A stretch of 43,026 bases of DNA from Vibrio thalassae (GCF_900089835.1 NZ_OANU01000091.1:1-43026); one strand, 5' to 3'; positions 1-8,357 are shown, counted from the first letter of the stretch. The notes: generated by a model not told the origin, from the letters alone. Program-made: numbers and translations.

Positions 1-2
1 TC

Positions 3-176
3 ATCTCATTAACGCTCAAATTACCTCATCTAACATCGATCAGGATCAGTGGTGAGATGAGAAAGCGATTTAACATCTCGATTAGTCACTCAACAGTAAG
101 GAGCATCTGGCTTGAAGAAAAGCTGAATACAAGAGAGTTACGGCAAGCTCGTGCCGAGGCATCAATTATCGAATAA
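3..176 (+). pseudogene. IS481-like transposase fragment (N-terminal HTH region)
   Basis: A reading frame open from the left edge ends at a TAA at 174-176. Its second half (from about 57) reads MRKRFNISISHSTVRSIW and then LEEKLNTRELRQARAEA. From memory this resembles the helix-turn-helix segment of IS481-type DDE transposases, which carry a pattern of the type NELRKRG..VSPSGVRSIWLRH. The catalytic DDE domain is absent, so this is a remnant. It lies directly upstream of a 5'-truncated kpsF-like gene, which fits a past insertion and deletion. The family identification comes from pattern resemblance only. Confidence 0.5.
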
Positions 177-264
177 GAGCAGAACTGTCAAGGTTGACTA
201 CTATTAATAATACTATGACAGAGTCCTTCGGTAATTAGACCGTCAACCTCCCTCGGTAATCACA

Positions 265-300
265 GCAGTCACACTAATGACTGCAGTCACACTAATGACT
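265..300. repeat. 18-bp perfect tandem duplication
   Basis: The 18-mer GCAGTCACACTAATGACT occurs twice head to tail (265-282 and 283-300). The second copy runs into the first recognisable kpsF-like codons, so the duplication marks the junction between foreign or scrambled sequence and the surviving part of the gene. Confidence 0.9.
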
Positions 301-954
301 GAATTTAAAACCATGCTTCCCATCTTAAAAGAGCGCGGGATTTCTATTATTGGCATGACTGGCAATACCTCATCTCACCTAGCTCAAAATAGTGACTGCG
401 TCGTTAACATCGCCATAGATAGTGAAGCTTGCCCATTAGGCCTCGCGCCAACATCAAGTGCAGTCAACACCTTGATCATGGGCGATGCGTTAGCCATTAC
501 CGCGATGAAAATTCGTAAATTCGATAGTATTGATTTTGCACAGTCTCATCCTGCGGGGGCGCTGGGAGCGAAACTTCTAACTACAGTAGGCAATGTGATT
601 TCAGAATTTGAACATCGAGCTATTTGCCAACCTGAACAGAGCTTAGCAGAGGCGATAAGTGTATTGTGTGAGAGTGGCAAAGGATTGATTGCCATCTGCC
701 GCCAAGCCACTCTTATCGGCGTCTTTACAGACGGTGATTTAAGACGAGCACTGGCTAATGGTGCGGTTCTATCCGATTGTGTTGAGCAATATATGACCAC
801 CCACGGTAAGCAGACTCATATAAGCGTCAAAGCCTACGATGCCTTGAACCTCATGCTTGATCATGCGATTTCAGCACTACCCGTTGTCAATGACCACGAC
901 GATTGTATTGGCGTCATCAGCATCTCCGATATTCATCGTCGCGGCATCAAATAA
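277..954 (+). pseudogene. kpsF: 5'-truncated KpsF/GutQ-type arabinose-5-phosphate isomerase
   Basis: The intact family (about 320 aa) interconverts ribulose 5-phosphate and arabinose 5-phosphate for Kdo synthesis in LPS or capsule. This product has at most 225 aa. It keeps the end of the SIS domain (ERGISIIGMTGN, then SEACPLGLAPTSS, then SHPAGALGAKLL) and two CBS repeats (residues about 105-225, ending in GVISISDIHRRGIK). The first 100 or so residues are gone, including the early SIS substrate-binding segment. Homology starts at about 298, and the available ATG lies in an 18-bp tandem duplication without a clear ribosome binding site. Upstream the frame is closed by a stop at 232-234. It is probably non-functional as an isomerase. 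Confidence 0.8.
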
Positions 955-990
955 CGCAGCGGTGACAACCAAATGGTTCAAACAACAATA

Positions 991-1020
991 AAAAGCCCAG
1001 CGTGATATTGCTGGGCTTCA
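991..1020. terminator. Bidirectional stem-loop terminator
   Basis: AAGCCCAGC (993-1001) pairs with GCTGGGCTT (1010-1018) around an 8-nt loop, with A-rich and T/A-rich flanks. It sits between the converging kpsF remnant and the minus-strand TAXI gene and could end both transcripts. Confidence 0.75.
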
Positions 1021-1046
1021 AAAGGTGTTGTGACCAGCTAAGTGAT

Positions 1047-2021
1047 TTAGTCCATTAGACCGACTTCTTTGTAGTATTTCACAGCCCCCGGATGAAGAGG
1101 CGCAGACAGACCATCTTTGATCATTTCTTCTTTTTTCAGATTGGCGAAAGCAGGGTGAAGGCGTTTAAAGTCATCAAAATTTTCAAAGACTGACTTAACG
1201 ATGGCATAGGCGACATCATCGGGTACGTCAGTAGACGTAACAAATGTTGCGCCGACGCCAAACGTCTCGACGTCGTCCGGATTCCCGTTGTACATACCAC
1301 CCGGAACCGTCGCTTTACGGTAGAAGCTATTATCTTCAACCAATTTATCAACAACAGGTCCGGTTACCGACACAATGCGACTATCACAAGACGTCGTCGC
1401 TTCCTTTATCGCTCCACTGGGATGCCCAACGGTGTATATCATCGCGTCAATCTTATTATCACACAGTGCCTTAGACTGCTCTGATGCTTTAAGCTCAGAA
1501 GTCAGCTTAAATACGCCATCATCCCACTCATATTTGTCCATTAATACTTCCATCGTACCCCGCTGACCAGAACCCGGGTTACCTATATTGACTCTCTTAC
1601 CTTTAAGATCTTCGAAACTCTTGATACCAGAGTCGGCACGCGCTACGACAGTAAACGGTTCGGGGTGAACCGAAAATAATGCTCTAAGATCTTTATAAGG
1701 ACCAGCGTCTGCAAACTTACTGGTGCCGTTGTACGCATGATACTGCCAATCCGACTGTGCGATACCCAAATCAAGTTCACCCGCTCTAATGGTATTGATG
1801 TTGTAAATAGAACCACCGGTACTTTCTACCGAACAACGCACACCAAATTCAGCTCGGTTCTTGTTTACTAGGCGACAAATAGCACCACCAGTTGGATAAT
1901 AAACCCCAGTTACTCCACCAGTACCGATAGTCACAAATCGATCTTCTGCCTGCGCAAGCGTCGCGCCTCCCATCGTGAGACACGCGGCAGTCACCGTTAG
2001 CATGGTTCTAAGTTTGTTCAT
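1047..2021 (-). CDS. TAXI-family TRAP transporter solute-binding protein
   Basis: This is a periplasmic substrate receptor of 324 aa. It has a Sec signal peptide (residues 1-25, cleavage near AQAED), followed by the TAXI core: [20 protein letters not shown] at about 31-50, then [22 protein letters not shown] and [16 protein letters not shown]. Such receptors feed a fused 4TM-12TM TRAP permease, but no permease gene is visible in this window, so it is an orphan here or uses a permease elsewhere. A strong Shine-Dalgarno (AGGAAGGAAC) precedes the ATG. It is the last gene of the aminotransferase-BKACE-TAXI operon, 47 bp after the BKACE stop, so its ligand may be the amino or keto acid those enzymes process. 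TAXI receptors with known ligands commonly bind amino acids or dicarboxylates. Confidence 0.9.
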   Translation of the reverse strand: MNKLRTMLTVTAACLTMGGATLAQAEDRFVTIGTGGVTGVYYPTGGAICRLVNKNRAEFGVRCSVESTGGSIYNINTIRAGELDLGIAQSDWQYHAYNGTSKFADAGPYKDLRALFSVHPEPFTVVARADSGIKSFEDLKGKRVNIGNPGSGQRGTMEVLMDKYEWDDGVFKLTSELKASEQSKALCDNKIDAMIYTVGHPSGAIKEATTSCDSRIVSVTGPVVDKLVEDNSFYRKATVPGGMYNGNPDDVETFGVGATFVTSTDVPDDVAYAIVKSVFENFDDFKRLHPAFANLKKEEMIKDGLSAPLHPGAVKYYKEVGLMD

Positions 2022-2068
2022 AGTTGTTCCTTCCTGTTGTAGAGTTGAAAAACCAGTAAACTCCGTGA

Positions 2069-2911
2069 TTACTGGTAATTGGCAAGACTGTTTCTAAATT
2101 TTTGTGCACTCATTAGTTCAATATTGAGTGTCGCTGACGTCTGACAGAGTTGGCTCACTAAAGCAGCATTGCTTTTAGCAATAGCGCCTTGATTGTCAAA
2201 ATGATTATTTTCAAATCCAACTCGAACATCTGCCCCCATAAGCATAGCAGTGGTCAAACAATTGTGTTCAAATTGGCCAAACGCACACACCGCCCAACGG
2301 TGACGCAGTTCAAATAATCGACAATTAAGGAATGGAGTAAGGTCGTGAGGGGTGGCAATTTGCCCTTTTGTATATCGTCCTAGAACCAACAATAAGTGAT
2401 GACCATAATCAGGCAGGACATGTTGATCCACGAGTCTGAAATAGCGATCCAGCTCCGCTGGACTGTAAATAATGTACTGAGAGATGATGCCTTGCTGGGC
2501 CACCCAATGAAAAAAATCCGCCGATTCACTCAGACTTTCATCATTAGGAATGAGTTCACACAGCGCAAATGACGCGGCTTCTGGTTTAACCGCTCGGATT
2601 AATTGCCTTTGATGCTTGGGCTGATATAGACCTACCGCTTCTGTCGTCAATTGCACAATAATGCTGTCTCCAACCGCCTCTTTAAGCTGGTTATATAATG
2701 GCAAGTTGTCTGCAATGTCTAACGAGTGTCGTCCTTTTGCATTGCGCGCATGTAGATGCACCATTGCCGCGCCTGCGTCTCGACAAGCCATTACCTCTAG
2801 AATGCTCTCTTGACGTGTAACAGGTAGAGCAGGGTGGTCTTGTTGCGTTTTTCTGGCGCCATTGGGAGCGACGATAATGGCCGCTTGATGCGGCATTTTA
2901 AGGTTACTCAT
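2069..2911 (-). CDS. BKACE-family beta-keto acid cleavage enzyme (DUF849)
   Basis: Members are Zn2+-dependent enzymes that condense a beta-keto acid with acetyl-CoA, releasing acetoacetate and a new CoA thioester. The founding activity is 3-keto-5-aminohexanoate cleavage in lysine fermentation. The product has 280 aa from the ATG at 2911, which overlaps the upstream aminotransferase stop (ATGAGTAA). Eight more in-frame residues up to 2935 are possible but lie inside the upstream gene. Visible signatures are the metal-binding HxH in MVHLHAR, the TTEAVG strand, and the late RVGFENN motif whose Glu completes the metal site. The substrate cannot be read from sequence. The coupled class III aminotransferase suggests that a keto acid made by transamination is cleaved here. 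Confidence 0.85.
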   Translation of the reverse strand: MSNLKMPHQAAIIVAPNGARKTQQDHPALPVTRQESILEVMACRDAGAAMVHLHARNAKGRHSLDIADNLPLYNQLKEAVGDSIIVQLTTEAVGLYQPKHQRQLIRAVKPEAASFALCELIPNDESLSESADFFHWVAQQGIISQYIIYSPAELDRYFRLVDQHVLPDYGHHLLLVLGRYTKGQIATPHDLTPFLNCRLFELRHRWAVCAFGQFEHNCLTTAMLMGADVRVGFENNHFDNQGAIAKSNAALVSQLCQTSATLNIELMSAQKFRNSLANYQ

Positions 2912-4244
2912 AGGTGGCCCATTTTTGTTGAGCAACGACTAAGGTCTTTTTTAGTTTACCCACCAGTTCATCCATTTCTATCTCGCTGATGATAAATGGA
3001 GGCGCAAGCAAAATATGGTGACCATGGACACCATCGATGGTTCCTGCCATTGGGTAACACATTAAACCATTCTCCATCGCCAACGACTTAATCCATTTGT
3101 GCGCTTGAGTTTGGATAGCAAGTGGAGCTTTTGAACGTTTGTTGGAAACCAATTCAATACCAATAAACAATCCCCTACCGCGAATATCGCCAACCATATC
3201 AAGACTCTGCAACTCGTCAGACAGCTTTTGTTTTAGTCTGCACCCTTTCGCAACTACCTGCGTAAGCAAGTCATCTTCTATGATGGTTTCTACTGTCGCC
3301 AGAGCCGCCGCACACGCCATTGGATGCCCCATGAAAGTGTGACCATGTTGGAAAAAGCCCGTGCCATTAGCCATCTCTTGATAAATTTTTTCATGGACAA
3401 GCACGGCTCCAATCGGTTGATAACCAGCGCCTAAACCTTTCGCCATCGTCACCATATCAGGCGTAACTTGGTCTTGTTCAAAGGCGAAGAACGTTCCCGT
3501 TCGCCCCACCCCACACATCACTTCATCCAAAATCAACAATACATCGTATTGATCACAAATCTCTCTTACTCGCTGCAAATAACCTTGAGTCGCAGGTACG
3601 GCTCCTGCGGTGGCTCCGACAACGGGCTCGGCAACAAACGCCATCACATTTTCCGCACCAAGTTCGAGTATTTTTGCTTCAAGTTCATTAGCCATGCGCT
3701 GACTATATTGACCTTCGGTTTCCGACACCAATTGATCGCGATAGGCGTAACACGGTGCAATATGATGAGCAGTGGAAAGTAAGGGCCTAAAGGCTTCACG
3801 CCGCCACTCATTGCCGCCTACAGCAAGCGCGCCTAATGTATTTCCATGGTAACTTTGTCGACGTGCGATAAATTCCGTTTTGGACACCATGCCACGCTCA
3901 ACATAATACTGGCGCGCCATCTTAAGCGCGGCTTCCACCGCTTCTGAGCCACCGCTAACAAAATACACATGCTGCAAAGAGTGTGGGGCTAACGACACGA
4001 TTCGCTCTGCTAACTTTTCACTGCTTTCACTGGTGAAGAACCCTGTATGAGCATAGGCAATCGTCTCTAATTGAGCTTGAATTGCCGCCTTTATTCGCGG
4101 ATGGTTATGACCGAGGTTAGAGACTGCCGCCCCTCCGCAGCCATCTAAATAATATCGACCTTCTGAATCGACCAAATACACGCCTTCACCAAAGCTCACT
4201 GTTGGCAAAGTCTCCGAACAATGTCGGTGAAATACGCTACCCAT
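2904..4244 (-). CDS. Class III (omega) PLP-dependent aminotransferase
   Basis: The 446-aa protein has the full subgroup III fold. Visible motifs are GCGGAAVSNLGHNHP near residue 35, YFVSGGSEAVEAALKMARQY at about 93-112, the PLP-pyridine Asp in LLILDEVMCGVGRTG, and the Schiff-base Lys in TMAKGLGAGYQPIGA near 270. Related enzymes transaminate omega-amino acids, beta-amino acids or diamines with pyruvate or 2-oxoglutarate. The donor cannot be told from sequence. It is translationally coupled to the BKACE gene, which suggests a two-step route: amino acid to beta-keto acid, then CoA-dependent cleavage. The TAXI receptor downstream may supply the substrate. The next plus-strand gene fragment begins 250 bp upstream, so the operon promoter probably lies at 4245-4490. 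Confidence 0.88.
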   Translation of the reverse strand: MGSVFHRHCSETLPTVSFGEGVYLVDSEGRYYLDGCGGAAVSNLGHNHPRIKAAIQAQLETIAYAHTGFFTSESSEKLAERIVSLAPHSLQHVYFVSGGSEAVEAALKMARQYYVERGMVSKTEFIARRQSYHGNTLGALAVGGNEWRREAFRPLLSTAHHIAPCYAYRDQLVSETEGQYSQRMANELEAKILELGAENVMAFVAEPVVGATAGAVPATQGYLQRVREICDQYDVLLILDEVMCGVGRTGTFFAFEQDQVTPDMVTMAKGLGAGYQPIGAVLVHEKIYQEMANGTGFFQHGHTFMGHPMACAAALATVETIIEDDLLTQVVAKGCRLKQKLSDELQSLDMVGDIRGRGLFIGIELVSNKRSKAPLAIQTQAHKWIKSLAMENGLMCYPMAGTIDGVHGHHILLAPPFIISEIEMDELVGKLKKTLVVAQQKWATYE

Positions 4245-4494
4245 GCTCTCGTCCTCAAATAATCGCCCGTTGTTTATTGGTTAATTTTTGGCCTGACTGC
4301 GCATTTTTACAAATCAATAATCCTCACACGTCGTCAGAGAAAGGCTCTGAGTATCCACAAGATTATGCCAATCGTTTCATTAAACCTGAGTGCGAGATCG
4401 TTCTCATAGTGCGCTAATTGTTTGTGACTCATAAAAAAACCTGTCTATCCTTAAAAGCCTTATCACTGCATTTTTGGTACAAGGACTAGTACTT

Positions 4495-4617
4495 ATGCAT
4501 ACAGACAATCAGGAAAAACCTGTGTTACTTATGGTCGATGACATAGCTGATAATATTCATGCCATCGCAGGATCTTTGAATGAACCTATGATTAGCGTTA
4601 TAGTTGGTCGCGTGTAA
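4495..4617 (+). pseudogene. Remnant of a response-regulator receiver domain
   Basis: This is a 40-codon frame starting at ATG 4495. It carries EKPVLLMVDDIADNIHAIAG, matching the first strand, acidic pocket (VDD) and helix 1 of CheY-like receiver domains, particularly those heading HD-GYP or GGDEF response regulators (VDDxxxNI). It then drifts into unrelated residues and stops. The phosphorylated Asp, the switch residues and any output domain are missing, so this is the 5' stub of a deleted regulator. Confidence 0.65.
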
Positions 4618-4721
4618 CGCCGGAATAAATCCATCCAATAAGCTTTAGGTATATGACAGCCTTTTGAACTAAGGCACAGATTTGAACGTAGAAATTTCGT
4701 TCTAAAAATAGGTAATTCGAA

Positions 4722-4973
4722 ATGAAACTGAGCTTGGAATCTGAATCAAGAATAATCGAAATGGCATGGGAAGATCGCACTCCCTTTGAAGCGATAGAAT
4801 TTCAATTTGGTTTGAGTGAATCTGAAGTTATTCAGCTTATGCGTAGGCGGCTTAAATCAAGTAGCTTCAAATTATGGCGTGAGCGAGTTTCAGGTCGCAA
4901 CACAAAGCACAAGTATCTACGAAATTCAGACGTCACTAGAGGTTATTGTCCAACTCAGTATAAGCAACGATAG
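4722..4973 (+). CDS. TIGR03643/DUF2805 family protein
   Basis: The product is a basic 83-aa soluble protein. The core from ESRIIEMAWEDRTPFEAIEF through GLSESEVIQLMRRRLKSSSF to WRERVSGRNTKH matches my memory of the TIGR03643/DUF2805 family, small proteins of unknown function common in marine bacteria. The central part looks like a helix-turn-helix, so nucleic-acid binding is possible. An AGGTAA stretch precedes the ATG at a plausible distance. No operon partner is evident. Confidence 0.8.
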   Translation: MKLSLESESRIIEMAWEDRTPFEAIEFQFGLSESEVIQLMRRRLKSSSFKLWRERVSGRNTKHKYLRNSDVTRGYCPTQYKQR

Positions 4974-5175
4974 TTGACTCGACACAAACAAGGATCAAGC
5001 ATTGCTCAGCCAATGTTAAACCCCAACTGTTGAACAAGTCTCAACCTAGATATCAGGTTGGTGCATGTATAACCAAATAGCCAACTCTTTTGTGTGTGAC
5101 AATTTATTTTCTAATATTGGATCGCTTAATCTGTCGTTATCGTTACTCATCCCCTACAAATAGGACATTTTGTTG

Positions 5176-5469
5176 ATGCGAAAATCCGATAAGAAAATCG
5201 ATAAACTGATTAGAGAAGTGTTAACCAAAGTTTGTGAGGATACCCTTAAAGGGTACGATGGTTTTATTTGGGTAACCCATAGGGTTGAATTCTCATCTTT
5301 CCCGCAGAGTTTAAAAATTACCTGCGTATTCGAAACCAAACTAAATAGAACAAACTTTTTAATGGGAGACGGCCAACAGCATGTCATAACAACGCTCCTA
5401 AATGAATTTAATCGCGTTGGGGTTCATTTAAAGAACGTAAGTAAGCAAATCACTTACGAAACGCGTTGA
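5176..5469 (+). CDS. Small hypothetical protein
   Basis: I do not recognise a characterised family. The 97-aa product starts at ATG 5176 (MRKSDKKIDKLIREVLTKVC); two TTG codons just upstream are less likely starts. It is predicted soluble, with a basic N-terminal helix followed by alternating strands (GFIWVTHRVEF, SLKITCVFETK) and a C-terminal helix, suggesting a small alpha/beta domain. No signal peptide or membrane segment is visible. Base composition matches its neighbours, which supports a real gene. It is followed by a Vibrio-type intergenic repeat. Confidence 0.6.
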   Translation: MRKSDKKIDKLIREVLTKVCEDTLKGYDGFIWVTHRVEFSSFPQSLKITCVFETKLNRTNFLMGDGQQHVITTLLNEFNRVGVHLKNVSKQITYETR

Positions 5470-5502
5470 CCTTTTCGTGATTCGAGCCATTCCTAAAAAT
5501 TA

Positions 5503-5620
5503 CTGTCATCCCTGAAAAGGGGCGAATTCAATGCCTTGCGAAGCTGATTTTCGAGTTTTATTCTAATATTTTCAATCACCTAAACTAGGCAGGAGATCCT
5601 CTCTTTTGTGAGGATGACGG
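5503..5620. repeat. Vibrio-type intergenic repeat with GTCATCC/GGATGAC ends
   Basis: The segment begins with CTGTCATCC (5503-5511) and ends with GGATGACGG (5612-5620), near-perfect inverted ends about 118 bp apart. It contains GGCAGGAGATCCTCTC. As far as I recall, such GTCATCC...GGATGAC segments recur between genes in many Vibrio genomes. It separates the small hypothetical gene from the converging lrp-like gene and could also act as a terminator or folded RNA. Confidence 0.55.
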
Positions 5621-5642
5621 CTACTTAAAAAACAACGATGGT

Positions 5643-6104
5643 TTATCTCACCGGTAACTTCGTCTTCACTTTGACTTGCCCGAAGGCGAAGCTTGATTCG
5701 ATCGAGGCAATATTTGGCAAGCGCGTGAGTTGCTTGCGTATAAACTGCTCGTAGCTTTTCAGTGACTCGCTGACCACATGTAATAGGTAATCGTGGTTAC
5801 CCGTCATCAAAAAACATTCCAACACTTCATCAATCATTTCAATGTGATGCTCGAAATCTTGCATGTTCTCTTCGGTCGGCTTTTCAAGTTTCACCAATAC
5901 AAACACATTAATCGGTAACCCGCAGGCTTCTTGATCAACACTGGCATGATAACCTCGAATTACCCCTTGTTTCTCCAATGACCGAACGCGGCGCAAGCAA
6001 GGAGACGGAGACAACGCCACTCGATCAGCCAACTCTTGATTAGTTAAACGCGCATTGCTTTGTAACTCAGCCAGTATTCTTTTGTCGATCTCATCCATTG
6101 GCAT
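5643..6104 (-). CDS. Lrp/AsnC-family transcriptional regulator
   Basis: This is a 153-aa feast/famine regulator. The N-terminal winged HTH is MDEIDKRILAELQSNARLTN with LADRVALSPSPCLRRVRSLE (residues 3-45). The C-terminal RAM domain (about 65-150) includes CFLMTGNHDYLLHVV, typical of amino-acid-sensing Lrp proteins. It is divergent from the 603-aa Cys/Met-type PLP enzyme, sharing a 126-bp AT-rich intergenic region, so it most likely senses the substrate or a product amino acid and controls that gene. A second in-frame ATG two codons in (MDEID) is an equally good start. Confidence 0.93.
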   Translation of the reverse strand: MPMDEIDKRILAELQSNARLTNQELADRVALSPSPCLRRVRSLEKQGVIRGYHASVDQEACGLPINVFVLVKLEKPTEENMQDFEHHIEMIDEVLECFLMTGNHDYLLHVVSESLKSYEQFIRKQLTRLPNIASIESSFAFGQVKVKTKLPVR

Positions 6105-6112
6105 ATTCCATT

Positions 6113-6126
6113 AATTATTAATAATT
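6113..6126. promoter_or_regulatory. AT-rich palindrome in the lrp-like/PLP-enzyme intergenic region
   Basis: AATTATTAATAATT is a perfect 14-bp palindrome just upstream of the lrp-like start and inside the divergent promoter region. Lrp-family proteins bind AT-rich palindromes, so it is a candidate autoregulatory site. AT-rich palindromes also arise by chance. Confidence 0.3.
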
Positions 6127-6230
6127 TCACGCAATTTTATTGCTCAGTGAAGCTAACTTACTTCTCAAATCGCAATCTTTAACATTTTTATAACACTAAA
6201 ATTACAGGAGGTACAATAAAGGATGGAATT

Positions 6231-8042
6231 ATGAATACCTCAACTCAACTTAGCCCGCTGCGTAAAACAACCAAACACGAACAAGCAGAAGCTCTTGCCA
6301 TTGAGCAAGCGAAACACTTTGGCATCGACCCAAACAGTGAATACGGCACCACGCTGATAGAGCTGGCGACAACACTCTACAAAGCCAACACGAAAACGCA
6401 TGACCTCTGGGCATTGACCGTTGATGGACTTTCAGAGCTCGATAAAAGTGACCGAATTGCTTGGTTCAACGCTAAACGTTTTTTGTCATTTCAGATTGCG
6501 AAGATCCTCGACAATTTGCAAAACCCCATGCGCACAACCTACCAATCCATCGCGACCAACAATGGCAACTTTGCCTCTAAGGGTGCTTACCCTATCTTTG
6601 ATAATGTTGCCGCTATCTTCTCAGCCAGTCCTGTGATTACGCGCACCGCAACCTATTTGTTTGCATGTACGGAGTGGATAGAAGACGCCTTTAACGGTAA
6701 AGAGCCGTTACACGATATTTACTCTCGACTCCTCAACCCAACATCGATTTCACTGGCTAACCACATGGTTGACCTTGAGGCAGGTTCAAGAGCCAACGAA
6801 TACCTTGCATGGAACTTTAACTCAGGCATGGCGGCAATTGACGGATTACTGAGTCATTTACTTGGACACGAAGACATTGTCCTAGCCTCACGCAATATCT
6901 ACGGCGGCTCCTATCAACTGTTAGAAGATTGGTTTGGTAAGCCTTCTAACCTAAACATCGCGGTCGAATGGGTAGATGGCTACTCCGGCAGCGAGTTTGC
7001 AGCTCGCCTTGACGAAGTCGCCGAGAAATATGCTGACCGCTTAGCCGCTGGTAAGAAAATCTATGTCTATCTAGAGTCGCCATGTAACCCGCATGGATAC
7101 GTTCTAGATGTAGCCAATATTAGTAAAGCGGCACATCTTCGTGGTTGGGACATTATCGTGGATTCAACCGTTGGTACACCACTCCTGCACCCAGTACTGA
7201 AACGCGATGACGTGATGGAACGACCTGATTTCGTTATTCACTCCTACACCAAAGAACTAGCGGGTTCAGGTACCACAACTGCTGGGGTCGTCATCGGTCG
7301 TAACGAAACCATGTTTGTACCAAAAGGAGAAGAGGTCACCTTTAGCAAGCCCAACGGCGACGAAGTCACCATTCCATGGAACGAGACGCTCTTTTGGAAT
7401 GTGTACTACATTAAAGGCGCATTCTTAGATGCAGATAAAGCATTTGAAGTACTCAATGGCATGAAAACCTACGAGATGCGTGTGGTGCAAAAAACCATCA
7501 ACACCCTCACTCTCGCAAAAATCTTTGATGCTCACCCTGACATCAATGTGTCCTGCCCTGCTCTACCTGACAGTGATAACTACCAGCACTGTAAGAACAA
7601 CATGTACTTAGGCTTACCTGCAGCGTTGTTCACTATCGACATGGAAGGCAACGGCCATCGTGCCCCCATCAATCGTGATGGATTCAAACAGTTCTTCGAT
7701 ATGCTCGAACCGGCAATTGGCATGCAAGTAAGTCTTGGACAAACCAACACGGTTGCTCTGTGCCCAGCCCTAACGACCCACTCTGAGCTTAGTGACGACG
7801 CGCTAAATGAAGCCGGTATCAAACCAACCACAATGCGAATCTCCGTTGGTTTGGAAGACCCTCGCATGTTCATTGCACACATTATCGAGGCAGCCAAACT
7901 GTCCATTGATCGTAAACATATCGACTTCTCGTCTAGCTTCCCATGTGACGATAGTATCGACGATATCTACATGCAAACTTACTTGGATGTCCACCAGCGG
8001 TTTGCTAAGAGTTTGCCGAGGTTTTCTCAACTGAGTCAGTAA
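6231..8042 (+). CDS. Long Cys/Met-metabolism-type PLP-dependent enzyme (603 aa)
   Basis: This is a fold-type I PLP enzyme of the trans-sulfuration group (cystathionine or methionine gamma-lyase-like). The catalytic part spans about residues 190-550: NSGMAAIDGLLSHLL is the phosphate-anchoring block, YLESPCNPHGYVLDV the region before the Asp, IVDSTVGTPLLHP the PLP-ring Asp, and HSYTKELAGSGTTTAG the Schiff-base Lys. It is some 200 aa longer than the usual 390-430 aa. The extra length is mainly an N-terminal extension of about 170 aa without a domain I recognise. A strong GGAGG ribosome site precedes the ATG. The divergent Lrp gene and downstream RidA and cystine symporter suggest breakdown of a sulfur amino acid, releasing a keto acid or 2-aminoacrylate. 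Confidence 0.82.
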   Translation: MNTSTQLSPLRKTTKHEQAEALAIEQAKHFGIDPNSEYGTTLIELATTLYKANTKTHDLWALTVDGLSELDKSDRIAWFNAKRFLSFQIAKILDNLQNPMRTTYQSIATNNGNFASKGAYPIFDNVAAIFSASPVITRTATYLFACTEWIEDAFNGKEPLHDIYSRLLNPTSISLANHMVDLEAGSRANEYLAWNFNSGMAAIDGLLSHLLGHEDIVLASRNIYGGSYQLLEDWFGKPSNLNIAVEWVDGYSGSEFAARLDEVAEKYADRLAAGKKIYVYLESPCNPHGYVLDVANISKAAHLRGWDIIVDSTVGTPLLHPVLKRDDVMERPDFVIHSYTKELAGSGTTTAGVVIGRNETMFVPKGEEVTFSKPNGDEVTIPWNETLFWNVYYIKGAFLDADKAFEVLNGMKTYEMRVVQKTINTLTLAKIFDAHPDINVSCPALPDSDNYQHCKNNMYLGLPAALFTIDMEGNGHRAPINRDGFKQFFDMLEPAIGMQVSLGQTNTVALCPALTTHSELSDDALNEAGIKPTTMRISVGLEDPRMFIAHIIEAAKLSIDRKHIDFSSSFPCDDSIDDIYMQTYLDVHQRFAKSLPRFSQLSQ

Positions 8043-8047
8043 ATAAT

Positions 8048-8083
8048 AAGCATCCTACTCACTCTGTTCTGAGTAGGATGCTT
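8048..8083 (+). terminator. Strong stem-loop after the PLP enzyme gene
   Basis: AAGCATCCTACTCA (8048-8061) pairs perfectly with TGAGTAGGATGCTT (8070-8083) across an 8-nt loop, 6 bp after the stop codon. The T-tract is short, so it may work as a terminator or as a 3' stabilising hairpin. Confidence 0.75.
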
Positions 8084-8357
8084 GTCTAGCTTCACTAAAA
8101 TTGAGCCTAGTCAATAAACCTGCATTTAGTATTCATTGAATTTAAAATAGTAAACTTTGATATAGTTTAAGATTTTAAAACCAAACATCTCACCGATCGT
8201 GATCCTGTTCGTATTTTAGGCGAATTTGTTGTTAAATATCGGTTAAAAAAACACTTATCCACCTCATCTTTAGGTTTACATTAGTTTACTTCACAGTTGC
8301 TCAACTATCCTAAAAGGAGTAGATTTAAGTCATAAAGTTAAAAAATGTAAACCGAGT
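8084..8357 (+). promoter_or_regulatory. Promoter region of the YheO-like regulator with repeated GTTTAC motifs
   Basis: This AT-rich gap holds the promoter of the regulator/ridA/tcyP group. GGTTTACATT (8273-8282) and AATGTAAACC (8344-8353) form a perfect 10-bp inverted repeat 61 bp apart. AGTTTACT (8283-8290) and AGTAAACT (about 8149-8156) are further copies of the core. The right arm ends four bases before the ATG and covers the ribosome-binding zone, as an autorepression site would. Which protein binds is unknown; the adjacent regulator is the obvious candidate. Confidence 0.5.

Noticed and set aside
265..300. Tandem 18-mer as the start of a CRISPR or longer repeat array
   Set aside because: There are only two copies, directly adjacent with no spacers, and no cas genes.
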